A stretch of 55,826 nucleotides of DNA. Origin: Clostridia bacterium (GTDB lineage: Bacteria > Bacillota > Clostridia > Oscillospirales > CAG-272). Below are positions 49,454 to 55,826 of the stretch, piece after piece. The position numbers and the translations under genes are program-made. The stretch is taken from assembly GCA_017503105.1 (NCBI GenBank), contig JAFVTS010000036.1, positions 1 through 55,826 of the forward strand, read 5' to 3'. Each line of letters begins with the position of its first letter. Position 1 is the first letter of the stretch. The notes beneath the pieces are model-generated. The model had not been told where the DNA came from, did not search any database, and saw only the letters and a program-made list of their open reading frames with translations.

Positions 49454-52033
49454 GTGGATAATCAGAACGATAAGAACACGGATGCTCTTGAGTTGAGCTT
49501 TGATTCACCGAAAGGGCTTGTCTTTGAAACCGAAAACGGTGAAAAAAGCACGGCAGAGGTGAAGAATACGCAGCCGACGGGCGCGACCGAGCAAAAAGGC
49601 GCTTCGGGTGCGGAGGAGTTCGGTGTTCCCGAAGCCTTTTCCGTCAATGAAAAATATAACACTCCGGGAAGAAGCAACGAGCGTACCCGTATATACACTA
49701 CGTACGTTCCGCGTTTTACGGAGGCGAGCGAAACTTACAGAATGAAGGATGATCCCCGTCCCCTCCCTAAGACCGAGGCTCCCGAGGTGAGCGCAGAGGA
49801 CGGTGCTCACGCTCACGGAAGCGTTCGCGCGGTTAAGGTGGACGAGCTTCCCAAAAGGAAAGAAAAAGAGATCGACGTAAACGCCGAGACCGTTCGTATC
49901 GGCGAGGTGGGCGTTTCTTCCGACGACACCGAGGAAGAGTCGTTTAATATGTATAAATTCCCGGTAGAGGATCTTTCCGAAGCCGATAGGATGAACGTAG
50001 AGGAGGAAAACGCCAACCGCAAGGCTCTTGAAGAGCATAAGGCGCGCAAGGCGGAAAAACGGGCTCGCGAGGAAGCCGAGCGCTTAGCTGCCGAGGAGGC
50101 AGAAAGGGCTCGTGAGGAAGCGGCTCGGAATACTCCCCTCGAACCTGAAAAATACGATATTCCTGATCCCGAGCGCACGGGCTTCGTTGGAAAAGAACGT
50201 GCTGCCGCTATCGATGCCGATTACGAGGTACCGCACGGAATACCTACGGATTCGGAGAAGTCGCGCAAGCTCAGAATGTCCGAGTATACCGCATCGGGGC
50301 AGAGGGATTCGTTCAAGGACAGATTCCTCGATTCGCTCTTTGCAATGAAGATCCGCATCTGTGCCCTTGCTCTGCTTTCTCTTATATCTATGTTCCTTGG
50401 AAACGCCGAGTTCTTCGGGCTCGACGTGCCGCACGCGTTCGGTATGGAATACGTTCCTTCGGCGCTCGCCATTATTGATTTTTACGTAGTGCTCTGCGCG
50501 TTTTTAATAGTTATTCCCGAGATGGTAATGGCGGTGAGCGCGCTCTATAACAAGGTATTTTTGCCCGAGATATCGCTCTTGATATCGTTTGCGGTTATTT
50601 CGGTTTACACGCTGCTGATAGTTTCGTTTAACTATATGGGTTATCCCGTATTCGGATTCTTGTTCGTTCTCTCCGCGCTCGTTGCGATAATCGCCGCTTA
50701 CTTTAAGAAGAAAGCCGATTTTGAGTGCTTCAAGTTCGTATCGGCGAAAACGGAGAAAAAGATCATAGAGCAAGAAGAAACGAGAAAGTACGCGAGAACG
50801 ATGCTTGCTCTTGACGGAGCAATAGACGGTTACAAGTCGAGCACCGCAAAGATATTCCGCACTACCTTCGTTTCCGATTTCTTTAAAAATTCATCTAAGA
50901 CCTCGGAGAACGCGAAGAATCATTTGATAATGCTCGCGTCCGCTTTCGGAGCCGCGCTCGTAAGCGCCCTCGTTGCGTTCTTTACCGCTGAATCCAACGG
51001 TATGGCACACGCCGCGTCCGCATTCACTCTTGTTCTTCTGTTCTCGACGCCCCTTGCGTTTTTCCTTGTGCATAAGCTGTCTTATTATCACGCGGGTATA
51101 AAGGTGGCAGAGGAAAACAGCGCCGTCGTGGGCGAGTATGCTTATACGGATATTTCGGGTATCGACGTAATGGCTTTTGAGGACACGGAGATATTCGGTG
51201 AGGATGACGTAAACCTTAAGCGCTTTGGCTTCTACGGCAACGAGGATAATATGAACAGGTCGATGCGCCTTATATCCTCGCTCTTTGCCAGCGTGGGCGG
51301 ACCTCTTCACGTCATATTCTCAAAAACGCTTGAAAAGCGCTGCACCCCCGCTACGAACCCTGTTATCGAAGAGGACGGTGTCAGCGGCAACGTCGACGGA
51401 AAAATAGTTCGCGCAGGAAACGCCGATTATATGCACCGTCACGGAATAAAGATCCCCGAGGACAGGGAACGCTCGTACGGAACCGTCGGCGCTGAATCTA
51501 TGAAGGTTATGTACGGTGCCGAGGACGGCGTTGTGTTCGCTAAGTTTTATATAAGATATTCCTTCTCCGAGGAATTTACGAGTCTTCTTGCATCTTTGCG
51601 CGAGGAGCACATAGTACCGCTCGTTTATACGAGTGACCCCAACGTTTCAAACGAACTGCTCCGTACGCTTGCTATGGGAGCTGACCGTATGCGTGTAATG
51701 AAGCGCACGCTTCCGCGCGATAAGACTGAAAAGATATATCCCAGGCTCAGCGCCAACGCCGTGACTACGGGCGGAGTGGTAAACGCTATAAAGCTCGTTC
51801 TTCTTGCGAAGAAGTACAGGCATTTTATGGACAAGCTTGAAAAGGCGGGAATTATAACTATGGCGTCGTCCGCGGCGCTCGCGGCACTTTTGGCGGTCTT
51901 CGGATTTTCCACCGTTCCGACCGTTATTCTTGGTGCGATACAGCTTGCCGTATGCGGAGTGCTTTGGTATTTCAGCAGAAAAGAATTCGATATTAGCAAA
52001 AGAATAAAGGAAATAGAAAATGCCCGTTCCTAA
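49454..52033 (+). CDS. Pseudo-P-type ATPase: eight-helix membrane protein with P1B topology and lost phosphorylation site
   Basis: 859 residues; GTG start 49454 after AAGGAGG. Residues 1-290 are hydrophilic and charged, with a Glu/Ala/Arg-rich coiled coil at about 180-226. Six membrane helices (about 300-320, 338-360, 372-392, 398-417, 490-511, 518-540), a 260-residue cytoplasmic block, then two helices (about 800-818, 821-840): the P1B-ATPase layout. The block keeps ATPase landmarks in degraded form: IDVMAFEDTEIFGED (570-584) where DKTGTLTEG is expected, with Glu replacing the phosphorylated Asp; DGVSGNVDG...AGN (641-657) like the nucleotide domain; VYTSDPN (724-730) for TGDN; LPRDKTEKI (753-761). 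The actuator loop is only about 72 residues without TGE, and no GDGxND is seen. Not a working pump; possibly a regulator or scaffold. Confidence 0.6.
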   Translation: MDNQNDKNTDALELSFDSPKGLVFETENGEKSTAEVKNTQPTGATEQKGASGAEEFGVPEAFSVNEKYNTPGRSNERTRIYTTYVPRFTEASETYRMKDDPRPLPKTEAPEVSAEDGAHAHGSVRAVKVDELPKRKEKEIDVNAETVRIGEVGVSSDDTEEESFNMYKFPVEDLSEADRMNVEEENANRKALEEHKARKAEKRAREEAERLAAEEAERAREEAARNTPLEPEKYDIPDPERTGFVGKERAAAIDADYEVPHGIPTDSEKSRKLRMSEYTASGQRDSFKDRFLDSLFAMKIRICALALLSLISMFLGNAEFFGLDVPHAFGMEYVPSALAIIDFYVVLCAFLIVIPEMVMAVSALYNKVFLPEISLLISFAVISVYTLLIVSFNYMGYPVFGFLFVLSALVAIIAAYFKKKADFECFKFVSAKTEKKIIEQEETRKYARTMLALDGAIDGYKSSTAKIFRTTFVSDFFKNSSKTSENAKNHLIMLASAFGAALVSALVAFFTAESNGMAHAASAFTLVLLFSTPLAFFLVHKLSYYHAGIKVAEENSAVVGEYAYTDISGIDVMAFEDTEIFGEDDVNLKRFGFYGNEDNMNRSMRLISSLFASVGGPLHVIFSKTLEKRCTPATNPVIEEDGVSGNVDGKIVRAGNADYMHRHGIKIPEDRERSYGTVGAESMKVMYGAEDGVVFAKFYIRYSFSEEFTSLLASLREEHIVPLVYTSDPNVSNELLRTLAMGADRMRVMKRTLPRDKTEKIYPRLSANAVTTGGVVNAIKLVLLAKKYRHFMDKLEKAGIITMASSAALAALLAVFGFSTVPTVILGAIQLAVCGVLWYFSRKEFDISKRIKEIENARS

Positions 52034-53870
52034 AAATCTGTCGTCCGTATTGAAATCGGTAACCAAGCCGGGAAGATATACGGGCGGTGAGTTTAACAGT
52101 ATAATAAAAAATAAAGAAACGGTGAAATGCAGATTCGCGTTTTGCTTTCCCGATACCTATGAAATAGGAATGTCCAATCTCGGCGTCCGCATTCTTTACG
52201 ACGTTCTGAACAAAGACGAGGACGTCTGGTGTGAAAGAGTGTACGCCCCGTGGACTGATATGCGCGATAAAATGCGCGAGTATTCGATCCCGCTTTCTGC
52301 TATTGAGAGCGGAGATCCGCTCGGTGAATTTGATTTGGTGGGAATTTCGCTGCAGTACGAGCTTTGTTATACGACCGCTCTTGCAATGTTAGGTCTTGCC
52401 AATATCCCACTTTGGTCAAAGGACCGCTCGGAGGATGCGCCTATCATAATCGGCGGCGGTCCTTGCGCTTACAATCCCGAGCCCGTTGCGGACTTCTTTG
52501 ATCTCTTCAATATAGGGGAAGGTGAGGAGGTCCTTCTTGAAATATCTCACCTTTATATAAAGATGAAGGAGGAGGGAACGTATTCTCGCTCGGCGTTTCT
52601 TCGCGAGGCGTCGCATATAGAAGGCGTTTACGTTCCGTCCCTTTACAGGGCCGAGTACAATTCCGACGGGACCTTGAAGGAATACGAGCCTATTTATTTC
52701 GACGTTCCCCGTACCGTAAAGAAGAGAATAATAGCCGACCTTGACAAAGCGCCGTATCCCGAAAAGCTCGTTATGCCGTATACCGAAACGGTGCACGACC
52801 GTATCGTTCTTGAGGTGTATCGCGGCTGTATCAGGGGATGCCGCTTCTGTCAGGCAGGAATGGTTTACCGCCCGATAAGGGAAAAGAGCCCAGAGGTCCT
52901 TTGCAAAGCGGCAAAATGCCTTTATGAAAGCACGGGATATGACGAGATATCGCTGATATCGCTTTCGATAAGCGATTATTCCCGTTTGCCCGAGCTTACG
53001 GATTCTCTTCTTGAATGGACTGATGAAAAGCGCGTCAGCCTCTCTCTGCCGTCCTTGCGTGTCGACAGCTTTTCCGAGGAGCTTATGAAAAAGGTTTCGT
53101 CCGTAAGAACGGCGGGACTCACCTTTGCTCCCGAGGCGGGAACGCAGAGAATGCGCGACGTTATCAACAAGAACGTCACCGAGGAAGACCTGCTTCGCTC
53201 TGTGAGGATCGCTTTTCGCGGCGGAAAGAGTAATATCAAGCTCTATTTTATGGACGGCCTTCCTACCGAAACTCTTGACGATATAAAAGGCATTGCCGAT
53301 CTTGCAAAGCTCGTGGTTAACGAATACTTCGCTATTCCTAAGCCTGAGCGTCCGCACGGTATCGGCGTTACTATAAGCGTTTCGTGCTTTATTCCGAAGC
53401 CGTTTACACCGTTCCAATGGGAAAAGCAGGACAGCTTTTCTCTTCTTGAGCAAAAGCAGGCGCATCTTCGCTCTTGCATAACCGACAAGCGCATAAAATA
53501 TAATTACCACGACGCAAAAACGTCCTTCATAGAGGCGGTTCTCGCAAGAGGTGACCGCAGGGTCGCTCCCGTGATCGCTTATATGGTCAAAAACGGCGCG
53601 ATGCTTGACGCGTGGGACGAGGGCTTTGATTTTGATAAATGGATGGACGCGTTTGAAAAATGCGGCGTTGACCCTGCGTTCTACACGACTCGCGGCTTTG
53701 CGACGGACGAAGTCTTGCCGTGGGATATAATCGACTGCGGCGTGACGAAAAAGTACCTCCTCTCCGAGAGGGAAAAGGCTTATCGCGGCGTAACGACTCC
53801 GTCGTGTGCCGAACACTGCAACGGCTGCGGAGCAAATAAGCTCGGAGGTAACAACAAATGGTGCAAATAA
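52020..53870 (+). CDS. TIGR03960-type B12-binding-like radical SAM protein
   Basis: 616 residues; ATG 52020 overlaps the previous gene by 14 bases. An N-terminal B12-binding-like domain (about 35-180; RFAFCFPDTYEIGMSNLG, APIIIGGGPCAYNPEP) and a radical SAM core with CxxxCxxC at Cys270, Cys274, Cys277 (RGCIRGCRFCQAG) binding the 4Fe-4S cluster; a C-terminal CxxxCxxC (CAEHCNGC) may carry another cluster. This family is nearly always paired with a TIGR03936/DUF2344 protein, as here. Reaction uncertain; suspected in rRNA/tRNA or coenzyme modification. Confidence 0.9.
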   Translation: MPVPKNLSSVLKSVTKPGRYTGGEFNSIIKNKETVKCRFAFCFPDTYEIGMSNLGVRILYDVLNKDEDVWCERVYAPWTDMRDKMREYSIPLSAIESGDPLGEFDLVGISLQYELCYTTALAMLGLANIPLWSKDRSEDAPIIIGGGPCAYNPEPVADFFDLFNIGEGEEVLLEISHLYIKMKEEGTYSRSAFLREASHIEGVYVPSLYRAEYNSDGTLKEYEPIYFDVPRTVKKRIIADLDKAPYPEKLVMPYTETVHDRIVLEVYRGCIRGCRFCQAGMVYRPIREKSPEVLCKAAKCLYESTGYDEISLISLSISDYSRLPELTDSLLEWTDEKRVSLSLPSLRVDSFSEELMKKVSSVRTAGLTFAPEAGTQRMRDVINKNVTEEDLLRSVRIAFRGGKSNIKLYFMDGLPTETLDDIKGIADLAKLVVNEYFAIPKPERPHGIGVTISVSCFIPKPFTPFQWEKQDSFSLLEQKQAHLRSCITDKRIKYNYHDAKTSFIEAVLARGDRRVAPVIAYMVKNGAMLDAWDEGFDFDKWMDAFEKCGVDPAFYTTRGFATDEVLPWDIIDCGVTKKYLLSEREKAYRGVTTPSCAEHCNGCGANKLGGNNKWCK

Positions 53871-54559
53871 GCAACAATCCGGCGTATTCGGTCCTTCGCA
53901 TTAAGTTCAAAAAGCTCGGGGATCTTCAGTACATATCGCACCTCGACCTCGTCAGAACTATGCACAAGATCATAGTTCGCGCGGGACTGCCTCTCTGGTA
54001 TACCGAGGGCTTCAACCCAAAGCCGAAAATGGTCTTTGCCGCTCCGCTTTCCATCGGAGCTGAGAGCGTTTGCGAATTTATGGATTTGCGCGTTACCGAG
54101 CGCATAGATCCTGACGAAGCCAAGCGCAGACTGAATGAAAATATGACGTCTGAAATGCAGGTCGTTGATGCCTATTATCCCGACGTGAAGATCACGGAGC
54201 TTGCCTTTTTGTCATATGAAATATCAATAAAGACGAACGGACTCAATGAAGCGCTGCTTGAAAAGTGCAGGGCAGCCCTCGACGCGGATACGATAAAGGT
54301 TGTAAAAAAGACTAAAAGCGGTGATGCCGAGGTGGATATTAAGCCGCTCATTCGCTCCGCGCAAATAAGAACGTCCGGGGGCGAGATGGTGATAGACTGC
54401 ACCCTTTCTGCCGATCCGTCGTCGTTTTTAAATCCCGAATACGTCGTAAAATATTTGAAGGATAACGTAGGAATACTCTCAGATCCCATAATAACCAACG
54501 AGTGGTATTCTATCCTTCGTACCGCTGCCTTCAAAGCGGATATGACTGAGTTCAGATGA
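53858..54559 (+). CDS. TIGR03936-type radical-SAM-associated protein (DUF2344)
   Basis: 233 residues; ATG 53858 after GGAGG, overlapping the radical SAM gene by 13 bases. The start YSVLRIKFKKLGDLQYISHLDLVRTM and YTEGFNPKPKMVFAAPLSIGAES are signatures of the DUF2344 family that always accompanies the TIGR03960 protein, sometimes fused to it. It is the likely substrate-binding or accessory partner. Cytoplasmic. Last gene of the rlmB operon. Confidence 0.9.
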   Translation: MVQISNNPAYSVLRIKFKKLGDLQYISHLDLVRTMHKIIVRAGLPLWYTEGFNPKPKMVFAAPLSIGAESVCEFMDLRVTERIDPDEAKRRLNENMTSEMQVVDAYYPDVKITELAFLSYEISIKTNGLNEALLEKCRAALDADTIKVVKKTKSGDAEVDIKPLIRSAQIRTSGGEMVIDCTLSADPSSFLNPEYVVKYLKDNVGILSDPIITNEWYSILRTAAFKADMTEFR

Positions 54560-54932
54560 CACTGTCTATATTAAATCCCGAAAGCCGCCCAAGATGCCCA
54601 AGCGCACCGCAAAGGCGGCTTTTTGCTATTGCCGCGCTGTCCGTGTCACCTATTGCCAGCGCTCCCCGTATTTCGAAAAATTCCGTTTCGACGCAGGCAA
54701 TGTCGTCGTGGTCGACGGTAATGCTCAGATAAACTCGCGCACTCAGAAAATCGTCGTAAAGCTTGTCGAAGGCTTCTTCGTTGAGCGGAGCTGCGGCGGC
54801 TTCTTGCTCAAGCCTGCTTATCGTTCTTGAAAGTATAACGGTATTAACGCAAACGAACGCAAGCGTAAAGGCTAAGATTATAAATGCAAAGTAAACGGCA
54901 GCGGGGATGGATCTTGTTTTTGCATTCTTCAT
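54552..54932 (-). CDS. DUF4363 family membrane-anchored protein
   Basis: 126 residues with one N-terminal membrane helix (about 12-34) and an extracytoplasmic helical domain (about 38-120) rich in Glu, Asp and Ala. Matches DUF4363, which is found directly downstream of DUF421 genes, as here (its ATG overlaps the DUF421 stop by 4 bases). Function unknown. Its last 8 bases overlap the convergent radical-SAM partner gene, and that gene's terminator lies inside this coding sequence. Confidence 0.82.
   Translation of the reverse strand: MKNAKTRSIPAAVYFAFIILAFTLAFVCVNTVILSRTISRLEQEAAAAPLNEEAFDKLYDDFLSARVYLSITVDHDDIACVETEFFEIRGALAIGDTDSAAIAKSRLCGALGHLGRLSGFNIDSVI
54581..54624 (+). terminator. Terminator of the rlmB operon, embedded in the convergent DUF4363 coding sequence
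   Basis: AAAGCCGCC (54581-54589) and GGCGGCTTT (54614-54622) with a 24-base loop, then TTTT on the plus strand, 22 bases past the stop at 54559. It lies within the DUF4363 codons. Confidence 0.7.
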
Positions 54933-55561
54933 ATGTTTTCTTCCTTATATATAATATGATGACCGTGCGATTCGTCTGCCGTCATAAGAAACACGTCGGA
55001 TATTTCTTTACCGTCGCATTTTAATTTTTTATATATCCATTCCTTTGAGATTCCAAGCGCCGCCGCGTTTTCTTCCTCAAACTCGCCGTCCGTGATAACG
55101 GGTAGCGAAAGGGGCTTGCTTTCTTTTTCAAAAAATGATAGCTTTCCGCCGGATTCAAGAATACAGTATTTGACGTCCTTTATATCTCCGATACCTTGAG
55201 TTCGCATCTCCGTGAGTATCTCGTTTATGGAAATTCTGTTTTGCAAGAGCTCCTTTTGCCTTAACTCACCGTTATATATTATAAATGAAGCGTTCCCTTC
55301 TATCGCTCTCTTGAGTCGCTTCGATTTGTTTTTTACGTATGACGTTATTATCTCGATTGCGAGAATGAAGAACAGGGGGATTATCGCGTTCAGCAGGGGA
55401 ATGTCAGGCGTGTCTATGGGAATCGAGACGATTTCCGATATAAGAAGAGTGGAAACGAGCTCTCCCACTTCAAGCTCTCCGATTTGCCGTTTTCCCATTA
55501 TTTTCAAGGTAATTGCCAATAATAGGTAAATAACCGCAGTCCTTATGAAAATTGAAACCAT
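54929..55561 (-). CDS. DUF421 family protein (YetF/YrbG-like)
   Basis: 210 residues with three N-terminal membrane helices (about 5-20, 30-50, 60-80), the KRQIGELEVGELVSTLLISEI motif conserved in DUF421, then a cytoplasmic alpha/beta domain (FIIYNGELRQKELLQNRISINEILTEMRTQGI). In B. subtilis YetF and paralogues occur in spore and vegetative membranes; their role is not defined. GGAGGT ribosome-binding site before the ATG. First gene of a bicistron with DUF4363. Confidence 0.9.
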   Translation of the reverse strand: MVSIFIRTAVIYLLLAITLKIMGKRQIGELEVGELVSTLLISEIVSIPIDTPDIPLLNAIIPLFFILAIEIITSYVKNKSKRLKRAIEGNASFIIYNGELRQKELLQNRISINEILTEMRTQGIGDIKDVKYCILESGGKLSFFEKESKPLSLPVITDGEFEEENAAALGISKEWIYKKLKCDGKEISDVFLMTADESHGHHIIYKEENI

Positions 55562-55640
55562 AAATTACCTCCTTATACTCAAATTATCGAGAAAAAACAA
55601 AAAATAATTCAAAAAAATATGTTTTTTTTGAAAAAAGGTA

Positions 55641-55669
55641 TTGACATTTAAGAATAAATATGGTAAAAT
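55641..55669 (+). promoter_or_regulatory. Ribosomal RNA operon promoter
   Basis: TTGACA (55641-55646), 17-base spacer, extended -10 TGgTAAAAT (hexamer 55664-55669), preceded by A/T-tract UP-like sequence (55600-55640). Confidence 0.75.
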
Positions 55670-55826
55670 GATTAAGCCTCTCAACCGAGGGAGCGCGAAC
55701 TTGCTCATTGAAAATTGAACAACAAGAACGATTAAGAAGCACTGAAAAGTGCGAAGAATCTCGTTAAGAACACTTTGAAAAAAGAAACTCAAAAAAGTAA
55801 GAGAAAGCTAGATTAAGTAACTCTGA
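55670..55826 (+). other. Leader of an rRNA operon (16S gene beyond the window)
   Basis: Non-coding leader with a boxA-like antitermination site TGCTCATTGAAAA (55702-55714) and the TTGAACAACAAGAA wording typical of 5' leaders before Firmicutes 16S genes, plus a GCACT-GAAA-AGTGC hairpin (about 55739-55752) and purine-rich single-strand runs. The window ends before the 16S start. Supported by promoter position and leader pattern; the rRNA itself is not present. Confidence 0.75.

Noticed and set aside
52416-53816. 466-codon open frame antisense to the radical SAM gene
   Set aside because: Mirror frame of a well-supported radical SAM protein; basic, low-complexity translation and no family match.

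Overview
The window looks like chromosomal DNA of an anaerobic, probably gut-associated Clostridia (Oscillospirales/Christensenellales-like Firmicutes). The reasons are Shine-Dalgarno sites of the GGAGG type, many near-consensus TTGACA-N17-TATAAT promoters, Firmicutes gene families (RqcH, MnmM, DUF4364, DUF421/DUF4363, DUF512, TIGR03960/TIGR03936-type radical SAM pair), a germination protease (gpr) implying a sporulating lineage, and many orphan glycan-degradation genes next to AraC regulators. I cannot name the species.

Left part (1-24.5 kb) is accessory and catabolic. The window opens inside the left end of an IS3-family element (1-125, minus strand), followed by two 97-99 bp palindromic repeats. 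Then come a glutaminase-A-like protein with an AraC regulator; a GH16 / enolase-superfamily / SDR operon; a secreted trypsin-like lipoprotein with an InlB-type repeat; a CPBP protease + GH2 glycosidase pair; a DUF1846 protein; a 360 bp stretch of nested palindromes; a second AraC divergent from a DUF4091 protein; an aldo/keto reductase; a CofE-like ligase; a Na+/Ca2+ exchanger; a third AraC facing nanA (sialic acid lyase); and a tight operon of two tandem CE15-like esterases plus a lipoprotein.

Middle part (24.6-44.6 kb) is core physiology: cca, a degenerate diaminopimelate-epimerase-like protein, rqcH-mnmM and a 54-residue peptide; a TtcA-type PP-loop protein, an amidase, a zinc-ribbon protein, a DJ-1 protein and a very large FtsK/SpoIIIE translocase with an amplified 45-bp repeat; then one apparently continuous seven-gene operon (36446-43740) cysS - Sel1 repeat - VanZ - DUF512 radical SAM - der - obg - nitroreductase, driven by a perfect consensus promoter and closed by a bidirectional terminator shared with gpr.

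Right part (44.7-55.8 kb): an orphan oligopeptide-binding lipoprotein, DUF4364, a SigH-like sigma factor, a zinc-ribbon protein preceded by a tRNA-like segment, then rlmB - pseudo-P-type ATPase - two radical-SAM-related genes; a convergent DUF421/DUF4363 pair; and at the edge the promoter and boxA-like leader of an rRNA operon whose 16S gene lies outside the window.

The most novel-looking items are: (1) an 859-residue membrane protein with P1B-ATPase topology whose phosphorylation motif is destroyed (pseudo-P-type ATPase with a long disordered/coiled N-terminus); (2) a 217-residue DapF-fold protein lacking both catalytic cysteines; (3) a palindromic TTTTGTGCA/TGCACAAAA motif lying exactly 34 bp upstream of the -35 box at both the oligopeptide-binding-protein gene and the SigH-like gene; (4) a tRNA-like segment upstream of a zinc-ribbon gene; and (5) a short peptide gene behind mnmM. 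No CRISPR array, phage module or canonical tRNA was seen.
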